This document shows, one piece after another, positions 43,476-53,400 of a stretch of DNA of 64,000 bases. The position numbers and the translations under genes are program-made. The notes below the pieces were generated by a model, which saw nothing but the letters and a program-made list of their open reading frames with translations, did not search any database and had not been told where the DNA came from. The stretch comes from Odiellus spinosus (taxonomy: Eukaryota > Arthropoda > Arachnida > Opiliones > Phalangiidae): positions 4,494,601 to 4,558,600 of the forward strand of contig OY987237.1 in assembly GCA_963920705.1 (NCBI GenBank), written 5' to 3'. Every line of letters starts with the position of its first letter. Position 1 is the first letter of the stretch.

Positions 43476-44727
43476 ATATGTATTCTGACAAATCAAACGT
43501 TGTTCGCTATTCGATCATTTAAAAGACGATAGAAAAATAAAATAAAACTATGATTCTTATTTTAGGTGAATTTAATTGATACCATAAGCCGATGATAGCA
43601 CTTAAGTAGGGCTGGTATTATATGGCCACATGACAGTTCCTACATACCATAAGGAGAGCCAACTCCGCCCTATGAAAGGTGGTTTTGGAAAAGCGACTAC
43701 AGCGTCTGTAACACGTAAAATATTTTTGCACTGTTGCGAAAAAGGTAGTTATGGGCCCAATCTACAGTTTTCACGGTGAAACATAACCTACATTCACACT
43801 AGAGGCTTTGTTTTCAATGTTCAAATAATCTTTTAAAGCCGATAATTACACTTTCCGACAAAGAACCTTGGCAGTTGACCGGGAATTTTAACAATTTGAT
43901 CCTTCCAAAATGGTTAAAAACGGTTTCAAAGTGTATAGAGTGCTTTCCAAGAGAAGCTTGTATCAAATTCATTTAATATATAAAATTCATTATGTCACTT
44001 GAAGCCTGATAACGTCCAGGTTAAACGAAAAGCTTCACCGTTATTGGACGCAAAAACTCGATTCTCGGCCAAAAAATCTTGATTGAAAACACGCCTTAAA
44101 GGTCAAAGCCCTAAATCTTGGGTAAGAACATAAATGTCAAGAAGCAACAAGCGGTGGTGCACTGCAGTAAGGTAGAAGCTAAAACGTCTCCAACTAGAGT
44201 TTCTTGTTAATTGACATGTCTATTCCTAAAGGCGCTTTTTCAATCAAGATTGTTTTGGACAAGAATTTAGTTTTTCCATCAAAACTAACGTAAATTCTCA
44301 TGTGTTTTGACGCAAAAACCAGATTCTTGGCCAAAAAAAAAATATTGATTGAAAACGTGGCTTTAAATACCCAAGATGGACGCGCGTGATTACCTCTGTA
44401 TGGAGTTTACGAATCTGACTATTGAGACCAAAATAGTAAAATAAGATTAAAATTTTTACCAATGAAAAACCAAATCTTTTCATCACCACTTTTCATTTAT
44501 CTTTCGAAATAGATTTTACTTCAATAATCAGAATAGTTTCGAGAAATTATTATTTGAAAGAATTCTTCCTTTCGCGTGAAGAATTTGTAGTATTTTGATG
44601 CTAATTAGAAAAATGCAGACTATTGAGATATTCCCTGCAATTATTGAAAATACATGTATAGTGGGAGCCTTATACTTGCTTACTCTTTAAGAAATTCGAT
44701 TCTAAATATTCGTATTTATTTTACGAG
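43476..44727. other. Intergenic between EF-hand genes 4 and 5
   Basis: Shared 3' flank (CATAAGGAGAGCCAACTCCG), the ACTTTCCGACAAAGAA MITE-like stretch, the AAGAGAAGCTTG module (43949), the empty 292-bp-MITE site (about 44156) and the AGATTCTTGGCC module. No gene seen. Confidence 0.6.
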
Positions 44728-44920
44728 ATACGCATTTTAAAATCGAAAGAGCCGAAAAATCATCGTTAATTATTGTAAACGTACGCAAACATTCAGCTAA
44801 ACATTCAGCCGATCGTGTAAAATTCGCTATCACGCATTGATAAGAATAAACTTCTATAAACAAGGAATCTGGCCTCTGAAAATTATTCTTCTCGAATAGT
44901 TTTTGGAAGGAACGCGAACG
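44728..44920 (+). promoter_or_regulatory. Conserved promoter block and 5' non-coding exon, EF-hand gene 5
   Basis: Same block as gene 4 but with TAATTATTGTAAACGTACGC and a shortened CATTCAGCCGATCG segment: the CAGACCGCAGCTG box is lost by a small rearrangement (CATTCAGCTAAACATTCAGC). GATA-type site and CTATAAAC TATA are kept. Donor at 44921. Confidence 0.8.
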
Positions 44921-45210
44921 GTAAATACCTCACTATTTCTTATTTACTTATTTTTTGGCCCCGCTAGTTGTTACTTAAGGAATTATCATTTGAAAGGCAT
45001 ATTCGCTAAAAAATTAATTTATATTTCAATTATTTTAAAATTCAAAGACACTTTTCATTAAAAAAAGGAGTCTTATAAAGCCTGGTTTTAAACCAAGATT
45101 TTTTGGCCACGAATCTAAATTTTTAAATTTCTAGTCTAACTATACCTAACTTTACCATCATTTTTAGAAATTACGCAACTACTTTTCTGATTTACTACGT
45201 CCACGTCATT

Positions 45211-45675
45211 ATGAAGACCATATTTGTCGCGCTAGCGCTGGTTATTGTCGTAGCGGTGCTTTTACCTGACCAAGTGGAGAGTGTGTGCTGCTATTCTAAC
45301 GGCTGCGGGGGTTGCGATGACTGCACCACAAGCACGCCCTGTTGCGGGAAAGGAAAGTGCAACATGTTTTGTTGCAATTGCGATAATGGATGCAGAAGTC
45401 GAAAATCTCGAAACTCTTTGACGTCATTCATTCGCAACATATTCTTCGGAAAGGATGAAAATGAAGTCGATTACGAAGAGCGGACTAGAGAGTTCTTGGA
45501 CGAATTAATTGCCACATACGACCAAAGCGGTGACGGTACGATAAATCTACAAGAGGCTAGAGCGTGGTGGTCAGTCAAAAGTAAAGGAAAAGGCGGGCTC
45601 AACGTTGAAGCTGAATTTCGAAAACTCGACACCGACAACAACGGAAAATTGACCAAACAAGAAATTGATCCATAA
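45211..45675 (+). CDS. Secreted Cys-rich/EF-hand protein 5
   Basis: 154 residues: signal peptide 1-24 (MKTIFVALALVIVVAVLL), twelve cysteines between residues 26 and 61, basic linker RSRKSRNSL, EF-hand 1 loop about 104-115 (DQSGDGTINLQE), EF-hand 2 loop about 140-151 (DTDNNGKLTKQE), C-terminus EIDP. Both loops have all side-chain ligands. It is closest to gene 4. The usual splice acceptor (CCTAG before AAAACTAC) is deleted upstream of this copy; an alternative TTTTTAG at 45161-45167 could be used instead. No named family recognised; a secreted calcium-binding role is inferred only from domain layout. Confidence 0.88.
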   Translation: MKTIFVALALVIVVAVLLPDQVESVCCYSNGCGGCDDCTTSTPCCGKGKCNMFCCNCDNGCRSRKSRNSLTSFIRNIFFGKDENEVDYEERTREFLDELIATYDQSGDGTINLQEARAWWSVKSKGKGGLNVEAEFRKLDTDNNGKLTKQEIDP

Positions 45676-47150
45676 ATATGTCTTAGGACAAATTAAACGT
45701 TGTTCGCTATTCGATAAATTTAAAAGAAGATAGTAAAATAAAATAAAAATATGATTCATATTTTGGGCAAATTTAATTTATACCATAAGCCTATGATAAC
45801 ACTTAATTAGGCCTGGTATGACAGTTCCATAAGGAGAGCCAACTTCGCTTTTGAAATGTGGTTTTGGAGGAGCGCCTGCAACGTCTGTCACATTTTTTTA
45901 GCGCTGTGAAAAAGGTAGTTACGCGCCGAATCTTTTGTTTTCACGGTGAAACATAAGCTACGTTCACACTAGAGACTTTGTAACCATTTTTAAACCGTTT
46001 TGAATGTCCAAATAAACTTTCCAAGCTAATTCCACTTTCTGACAACGAATCTTGGCATTTGACAGGAAATTTTAACAATTATATCCTTCCAAAACGGTTA
46101 GAAACAGTTTCTAAAGACCCAAAATAGAGCGCCATCATTCGCTACATTCAACAGGGCTATCAGTCATTTAAAAAGATAAAAACAGGGCCGAGTTGGCTCT
46201 ATACTTTCCTCCGTGGTTCTTACTCCATAGCAGTTAAGCTATAATAAAATTAGTCACTTTGAAACCCATGTTGAAAGTTGAACTTAACTTTTCCATGTAA
46301 TAATTACGTTTTATTATTAAGGATACTTGTTTCCAAAAAAAAAAAAAATAATAATAATAATAATAATAATAATAATTATTAAATTCGAATGATTCAAAGT
46401 CTCTAATTAAGCTCTCGTTGTTGTTATAACCATATTTCCGGTTGGAGTTGGTGTTTTTCATACAATGATTGTGGTCCTGATCTCCACGGCACATCGTGCT
46501 AACCTAACCTAACTTCACGCTGAATCTAATATAGGGTCATTCCGTACGATTTCCTCCAGTCATCATGGATCAATATTTCTTACTTTGAAAATTAATCCAC
46601 CTATAGGCTATATGTCTAGATATTCATAATAAATTTTCCAAATTTTGAGCAGAAAATATAGATAGGTTTTTGAATATTTTAAATTTACCAGCAATCCTTC
46701 ATTTTAGGATGCAAATCTCATAAACATCTAACCGTATGACGTTTAAAGTGACGATTATATTACATAAACCAAGGTTAGTAAAAAGACAGGTTAAGCAGAC
46801 TTTGCTAAGGCACGTGACTGTTTCAAAAATTGTCAATTACATGGAAATTAATATGATAAAATATTTAAAAAGAAGGGTCTCACGGATAATATTTTAACTT
46901 TATATAAAATAAAGCCAAGCTAGCTTTCAACTGTCCTTGCAGTCTTCATCAAGTCTATTCGTGTTAAATATTTTAACAAATATTTGTCTCATTAGGGCGT
47001 GCGCGTCTTAGTCTAAGAGGGGTGTATTAAAGAGAAGGTCTTATTTTCCGGGTCTTAACCGGGGCAACCAAATATATGTTTTTTTTCTCACTCACGTCAT
47101 CAGAAACGATAATTAAAGAGAGCCAATAAGATATGTAATTAGTTTTGATA
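45676..47150. other. Intergenic, segmental duplicate and simple repeats
   Basis: Includes the shared 3' flank of gene 5, an (AAT)n microsatellite at about 46347-46376, and 46440-46800, which is a copy of 30481-30672 plus 36330-36507 without the intervening 5.6-kb block. A minus-strand motif at 46913-46965 resembles a hammerhead ribozyme relic (see findings). No protein gene. Confidence 0.6.
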
Positions 47151-47345
47151 GGCTTTGAGAGGTGGAGTTATTCCTTGGGCTTGGAGAGGTGGAGTTATTC
47201 CTTGGGCTTTGAGAGGTGGAGTTATTCCTTGGGCTTTGAGAGGTGGAGTTATTCCCTGGGCTTTGAGAGGTGGAGTTATTCCTTGGGCTTTGAGAGGTGG
47301 AGTTATTCCTTGGGCTTTGAGAGGTGGAGTTATTCCTTGGGCTAT
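47151..47345 (+). repeat. 27-bp minisatellite, 7 copies
   Basis: Unit of 27 bp containing TTTGAGAGGTGGAGTTATTC and CTTGGGC, almost identical across copies. It stays open in several frames on both strands only because 27 is a multiple of three. There is no start context, no signal for a gene, and no homology to the neighbours. Confidence 0.95.
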
Positions 47346-47489
47346 GAGTTGGTTCACAGTAATATTCCTTAAATTTTTTTTATAAATTCCTGCCTCAATT
47401 AAATAAATGAAAAATTATACCAAATCTTCTCTTATATTCTAATATTTCGTCTTCTTAAGTTATTGGAAAGCCATATTTCTTGTTTATGA

Positions 47490-47725
47490 CATCTTTATGG
47501 ATAACTTTTTCACGTTCGAACCTTCTTCCGTTGTTGTCCTTATCGAGTTTTCGGAATTCGTCTTCAACGTTGAGACGCATCCTTTTCCGCAAACCACTTT
47601 GGAACATCTTCCGAGTTCAACATACCATCACGGATTTTTGCCGTACCGTAAATTAGTTCGTTGAAGTATTTTCTAGCCTCATCCTCGGCTCCTTTGTCCA
47701 ACCATACGAAACGTGTTATAAACTT
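47490..47725 (-). pseudogene. Decayed, inverted seventh copy of the EF-hand gene
   Basis: The minus strand reads EDEARKYFNELI, then MLNSEDVPKWFAEKDAS, then after a frameshift NVEDEFRKLDKDNNGRRFEREK. These align in order with the linker, EF-hand 1 region and EF-hand 2 (NVEAEFRKLDTDNNGKLTKREI) of the six plus-strand copies. EF-hand 1 has lost its loop ligands, a frame change separates the halves, and no Cys-rich or signal exon was found beside it. It is the only member in the opposite orientation. Confidence 0.85.
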
Positions 47726-47840
47726 AGACTTTAATAACCAGTGCCTCTATCGCGACAGTTTTTACATTAGCCTTGTGGGAAGGAGAGTTATGTATGGGAA
47801 AATGGAATTTACCTAGAGTATATGAAAATCCTCCCTATAA

Positions 47841-47972
47841 TACCCTTTTCAGACGAGGCGTAATTCGCCGGTTTAATAAGATTTAAACGAGATTTATTGA
47901 ACTTGAAGGCTATTTGTAAATCTCGGTTAAACCTGATTAAACCGGTTAATTACACCTAGTCTAAACAGGGTA
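47841..47972. mobile_element. Short MITE-like inverted-repeat element, 132 bp
   Basis: Ends TATACCC and GGGTATA pair, as do CGCCGGTTTAAT and ATTAAACCGGTT and the inner GATTTAAACGAGATTTA / TAAATCTCGGTTAAACC. The structure folds along almost its whole length. No coding capacity. Confidence 0.65.
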
Positions 47973-48101
47973 TAAGAATATCGATCTGGAATGATTGCAT
48001 TGATTGGTATACAAATCCGCATCCGTGAGCAATCGAGGCGGCGAGTGGAGCAGGGTATGGAATGGAAAAATTTCGGGAGGGGGGAGATAAGACATACTCT
48101 T

Positions 48102-48150
48102 AGCATGGACTAATTATAGTATACACTATATACTATAATTAGTCCATGCT
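48102..48150. repeat. Perfect 22-bp palindrome, 5-bp loop
   Basis: AGCATGGACTAATTATAGTA plus TA at 48102-48123 is exactly reverse-complementary to 48129-48150. CTCTTA-like sequence occurs on both sides, as in the hairpin insertion at 29481. Confidence 0.9.
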
Positions 48151-48649
48151 CTTAGGGATGGTTTTTTCATACTCTTGAATTTACATATGAACGTCCCCAA
48201 TTTGGGAGTCCTAAGAAATAGTCGACATCTATAAGCAGAATTGTGAAATTAGAGTCGCATGCACTCCCGCACTAAGCATTGATGGTTTGGTCAAATATAA
48301 TCTTAAGATCCGTAGTCCGGATTTCGGTCAATTTGGTGGGAATTTCCGGCACACATAGTAACAACTGGCTCGTTTAAAGGTATGGTATTTCTCTTCTACA
48401 AAGTTTAGCCAATAGGAGGCGTTCTCCCGGAAGAAATATTCAAGGTTAACATAAGCGCATTCTTCAAAACTAATCTTCAGTGTTTTTCTGATAATAAACG
48501 CTCTCTTATTTTTAAAGAAATCGCTGTCTAAATAAAAAAAAATTTAAGCTGTGTATCTTATTATTTTATTGATGATTTTGAACTTCTCTTATAATACACT
48601 ATAAAATAAATTCAATACTTATTCATATTCCTATATAAAATAATTTATA

Positions 48650-48842
48650 ACGCGAGATACGCGATTTAAAATCGAACGAGATGAAAAATCATCGTTAATT
48701 CTTGTAAACGTACGCTAAATATTCAGCAGACCGCAGCTGATCGTCTAAAATTCGCTATCACGCATTGATAACGATAAACGTATAAAAACACGGTGACGGG
48801 CCCCTGAAAATTATTCTTCACGAATAGTTTTCGGAACGAACG
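48650..48842 (+). promoter_or_regulatory. Conserved promoter block and 5' non-coding exon, EF-hand gene 6
   Basis: Contains CATCGTTAATTCTTGTAAAC, CAGCAGACCGCAGCTGATCG, CACGCATTGATAACGATAAA and TATA box TATAAAAAC (48781-48789). Leader exon ends at a consensus GTAAGT donor at 48843; the acceptor is at 49560-49561. Confidence 0.85.
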
Positions 48843-49581
48843 GTAAGTACCTCACTATTTCTAATTTAATATTTAGATATCATTTTAAATTTTAATTATT
48901 ATTGGTAATCAAATCTAAAATAAATTTATTTTTGAAATTTATGCTTCAAAATTAGTCATTTTTTAAGAAAATAAATAGAAAAACATTAACGGGATAATTC
49001 AATCTAAAAACAAGTGATGTTTTATCGATTCCTTATCGTGTAAATTAAATACGTCTAATACACCAGTAACAAAAACTACAGACAAATATTAATTTAGAAC
49101 GGAAAATTAACTTGGATTCACGGATATCCTGAATTTATTCGTATTGACCATTGAGCAAAAGCCCGTTGTTAAGGCGAGATCTCTTATGAGACTTCCAATA
49201 ACACTCGATTGGTCGTTGACCCTTCAATACGAAGAAATTCAAGATCTCCATGAATCCAGCTAAGCTTATTTTACAGTAGGTTTAAAATTTATTTCGAGTT
49301 TAATATTTTATTTATTGGTAGATTTATTTAAACGATCAGGAATCGACAAAAAAAAAAAAATCACTTGTTTGTAAGGTTGCATTCTCCCTTTGACTCCAAA
49401 AACTAAACTTCTGCCACGGTTTTAATTAATAACTTTACTTCGGCCGCGAAAACAAGTCGATACTTTATTTCTGTGGATTCTATTTCACAGAAAGTAATAT
49501 TCGAGTATTTTTATTTTTCATTTTACTAACTACTTTTTTTATATCGCTATTAGTTTCATAGAAAACTACATCAGCGTCATC

Positions 49582-50082
49582 ATGAAGACCGTATTTGTCG
49601 CGCTAGCGCTGGTTATTGCCGTAGCTGTGCTTTTCCCTGACCAAGTTGAGAGTGTGTGCTGCCGCGCTCCATGCCCAAGAATGTGCAACGACTGCACCAA
49701 GCCCACTCCCTATTGCGGATATGAACCGTGCAATATACTTGGCTGTGACTGCCCAGAGGTTCCCGGAAAGGGAGCGTGCAGAACTGGCGTTGGCTGTAAC
49801 AACTGTCGAAACTCTTTCATGGCATTCATTCACGATCTTTTCTTCGGAAAGGAAGATTTAAAAGAAATTGAAGTCGATCACGAAGAGGAGTCCAGAAAGT
49901 ACTTGGACGAATTATTTGACACTTACGACCAAAGCGGTAACGGCGCTTTGAGTCTACAAGAGTTCAGAAAATTGCTGTCGGTCGTAAATAAAGCGGTAAA
50001 AGATCAGAACGTTGAAGCTGAATTCCGAAAACTCGACAGAGACAACAACGGAAAATTGACCAAACGAGAAATTGATCCATAA
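49582..50082 (+). CDS. Secreted Cys-rich/EF-hand protein 6
   Basis: 166 residues. Signal peptide MKTVFVALALVIAVAVLF. The Cys-rich domain is longer than in genes 2-5, with a Pro/Gly-rich insert (CPEVPGKGACRTGVGCNNC), yet it still has exactly twelve cysteines; one of the CC pairs reads YC. The extended form resembles gene 1, so genes 1 and 6 at the two ends of the cluster represent an older subtype. EF-hand 1 is DQSGNGALSLQE, with Asn at position 5; EF-hand 2 is DRDNNGKLTKRE and complete. A linker LKEIEVDHEEESRKYL precedes the EF-hands. Intact, with consensus splice signals for the 5' non-coding exon. Family unknown. Confidence 0.88.
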   Translation: MKTVFVALALVIAVAVLFPDQVESVCCRAPCPRMCNDCTKPTPYCGYEPCNILGCDCPEVPGKGACRTGVGCNNCRNSFMAFIHDLFFGKEDLKEIEVDHEEESRKYLDELFDTYDQSGNGALSLQEFRKLLSVVNKAVKDQNVEAEFRKLDRDNNGKLTKREIDP

Positions 50083-50493
50083 ATATGTCTTAGGACAAAA
50101 TTAAATGTTTGCTATCAGATAAATTTAAAAGAAGATAGTAAAATAAAATTGAAAAATGATTAAAATTTTGTGCGAATCTAATTTATACCGTAAGCCGATG
50201 ATAACTCTGTAGCTGTTGAGTTACGTTCTCTTTTTAGTCACTTTGGAACCGTTTCACGTGTTGAAAGATATTAAATCTATTTTTTTAACAATAACTTTAA
50301 GAGTTAACCTTAAAATTTCATAGTGCACCTTTACAAAACGGTTAAAAACGATTTCAAAGTGTGAACGAAGCTTCAATGAGGAGAGTACACTTTTTTTTTT
50401 CATGAAAATAATTTTAAGTTCTTTACCCCTATTTTTACAGCCCTCTTCTCTTAATTTATACTCATTTAATTAACTTAAAAAATTAACATTTTT
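50083..50493. other. Intergenic between EF-hand gene 6 and carboxylesterase 2
   Basis: 3' flank with AAATAAAAT poly(A)-like signals and a remnant of the shared MITE-like stretch (AAAACGGTTAAAAACGATTTC, about 50336). The genes converge here. No further gene. Confidence 0.6.
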
Positions 50494-53400
50494 TCAATAG
50501 TTGTCGGTATAGGTCGGCACGCTTAATAGCCTGTTACAGTGGTTTACAGACGTTTTGTCAGATATTAACGCGCTTTCCTCGTCCAAGACGTAAATTTCTT
50601 TGAAAACTGAATCGTAAGGGGTCCATTTTCGTTCCGAAATAGACTCTGTGACGTTAGAATCACTAGGAAATCTGAAACCAAACGACGTTGTACCATTAAA
50701 TATCGATATTTATATATATTGAGGATCTTTAAAATCGAATTTAAGCAATTTGAAGTTGTGTAGGAGGAACTTGTAAGGTTTACAGCGCCTTCAAGTTGAA
50801 AAGTAAAGAGAATTCAATGAACGCAACCACTGACTCTTACCCAAATTTTGCAAAGCTAGTCCAATACTTCATCATTCGTTTAGAAAAGGCCACGTCTCTT
50901 TCGGTGTAATTTTCGCTCGATTCCAGGGGCATGCCAAAGATGAAAGGCAACTCGCTAGTATGGGGAGATTTTGCCCATTTAAAATACGGAGATACAGGCG
51001 AAACGAAAGTGTAAAGATATTTGTAAACTTGATTCCCATTTTTGGTTGCCATTTCTGCTAATTGGTTCACGCTGCAACTCACTAGCGTATCGGTCAACAA
51101 ATCAACCAATGGTCGAACATAATTGTCGTCAGATTGATAATTCTTGGAATAAAAATATTTAACAGATTCTACAAGAGCCGTGTTATTGCTTCCCAGCGAT
51201 TCGATGACGAAATTTTTGAAATAATCTTCAGAAACGAAAAAATTCCAAGTATTGTTGAAGATTCCAGAATTGACTGTACCAGGCTTAAATCCATCGCTCG
51301 TTGAACTTCCAATCAAGATATCGACATCTTTGTTCAAATAACCCTTTTCCAACATTTCAGTCGGGGTATAGGGGAAGTAAACTCCGTCTACGGTCGGTAT
51401 GAATATAAATTGATTGGAAATGGACGCGTTGACGAGTTCGTCGACAGTTTTGGTGCGCAAACAGTCCGCCATATCTGAGGCGGTGGACTCGTAGCAACCG
51501 ACAGCTTGCGCTAATGATTCAGATTGCATCAAAGATGTGTTTTTATCTTGGTAAAATCGATGGGAAAATACGCTGCCACTTTGAATAATTGCTCTAACGA
51601 ATAAATTTTGGCTAGATGGCAAGATTAAATGAGTGCTGACACTGGCCCCACCCGCGCTTTGACCAAATATGGTGATTTTGCCCGGATCGCCACCGAATGA
51701 TTCGATATTCTCACGGATCCATTTAAAAGCCATTGCTTGGTCCATAAGACCAACATTACCTATTAGAGGAATTTGGAAAATAAACTATTCAAATGCCACT
51801 AATTAATGAAATGAAATTTGATACTATACAGGGTGGAAACCTTCGCCGGCGTCCAGTCGAGATACTTCCCCTTACGCATTGTTGTTATTCAGTGAAATGT
51901 TAAGGGATTTACAGGCGCTATTGGGATCAGTTCACTTCAGTTCCACTTAATAATCAAAGATTTCAGTTTTAATGTAGAGAAATGAAATGCATAAGTGAAA
52001 TCAATGACGGATTTAATTTAATTTAATTAGGAAAGAAAAGATGTCACTTGCGGAAACTAAATAGCCCAAATTGAAGTTAATCAAACATTTCCAAATTTAA
52101 ACATTAAACTCTTCAAATTTAATAACAAAGCATCACATTAAATGTTCAAAATGTCTTCCGTCGACATTGACACATTGCCGACAACGGAATTGCCAGTTTT
52201 CTCTTTCGCGAGTTAACATCTCGGGAGAAACGAGAGCAGCCGCTTGCTTAATTCGGTCTCGAAGGCTATCAAGTGTTGGTGGCTCAGTGGCGTACACAAG
52301 GCTTTGTACATACCCCCAAAAGAAAAAATCCACCGGCGTTAAATCTGGCGAACGAGGTGGCCAAGCCACTGGACCACCACGACCTATCCATTGGGGACCG
52401 AATTCCGCGTCTAGCCAATCCCGAGAAACACGTGCAAAATGCGGTGGTGCACCATCGTGCTGGTACCAGACTCGTCTTCGTTCTGCTAAGGGAAGATCGT
52501 CTAGGGCATCGGACACTACGGTGTTTAAGAGATCATCGTAACGATCTCCGTTTAGATGTTCTTCGAGAAAAACAGGTCCAATTACCCGATCACCTAACAA
52601 TCCACACCAAACGTTTATCCTCCAGTTTTCTTGGTGATGATTCGCCCTTAGCCAATGGGGATTTTCCCTCGACCAGTAGTGCAATGGATAGGTCGTGGTG
52701 GTCCAGTCGCTTGGCCACCTCGTTCGCCAGATTTAACGCAGGTGGATTTTTTCTTTTGGGGGTATGTACAAAGCCTTGTGTACGCCACTGAGCCACCAAC
52801 ACTTGATAGCCTTCGAGACCGAATTCAGCAAGCGGCTGCTCTCGTTTCTCCCGAGATGTTAACTCGCGAAAGAGAAAACTGGCAATTCCGTTGTCGGCAA
52901 TGTGTCAATGTCGACGGAAGACATTTTGAACATTTAATGTAATGCTTTGTTATTAAATTTGAAGAGTTTAATGTTTAAATTTAGAAATGTTTGATTAACT
53001 TCAATTTGGGCTATTTGGTTTCCGCAAGTGACATCTTTTCTTTCCTAATTAAATTAAATTAAATCCGTCATTGATTTCACTTATGCATTTCATTTCTCTA
53101 CATTAAAACTGAAACCTTTGATTATTAAGTGGAACTGAAGTGAACTGATCCCAATAGCGCCTGTAAATCCCTTAACATTTCACTGAATAACAACAATGCG
53201 TAAGGGGAAGTATCTCGACTGGACGCCGGCGAAGGTTTCCACCCTGTATACGCAATGAATTTTAAAATGTTTTGTATAATGAGCAGACTCGTTAAAATAT
53301 ACCTGAAATATTGGAGCCATCGAGATACAAGAACCCAAACAGTGACAATCTGTAGTCTACAGTTACGACAATAACCCCTTCCTCAGAAGCTAGAACTCCT

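Larger units (their letters stand above)
47726..48649. other. Intergenic with two small palindromic elements
   Basis: A 132-bp MITE-like stretch at 47841-47972 (ATACCCTTTTCAGACGAGGC facing GCCTAGTCTAAACAGGGTAT-like sequence, with GCCGGTTTAAT / ATTAAACCGGT) and a 22-bp-arm palindrome at 48102-48150. No gene. Confidence 0.6.
51829..53246. mobile_element. Palindromic derivative of a Tc1/mariner-type transposon
   Basis: 1418 bp flanked by TA on each side (51827-51828, 53247-53248), the target of the IS630/Tc1/mariner superfamily. The ends are CAGGGTGGAAACC / GGTTTCCACCCTG. The two 565-bp arms (51829-52393 and 52682-53246) are nearly exact inverted copies, each carrying the 3' half of the transposase gene plus the same terminus. 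They flank a 288-bp single-copy centre holding more of the same gene. The result is an element with two 3' ends and no 5' end, inserted in the first intron of esterase 2. Confidence 0.9.

Noticed and set aside
47139-47385. Open frames on both strands through the 27-bp minisatellite
   Set aside because: Pure repeat translation with no flanking coding sequence, signal or splice context.
52273-52791. Plus-strand ORF of 172 residues across the palindrome centre
   Set aside because: It is antisense to the transposase fragment; the minus frame gives the recognisable transposase.
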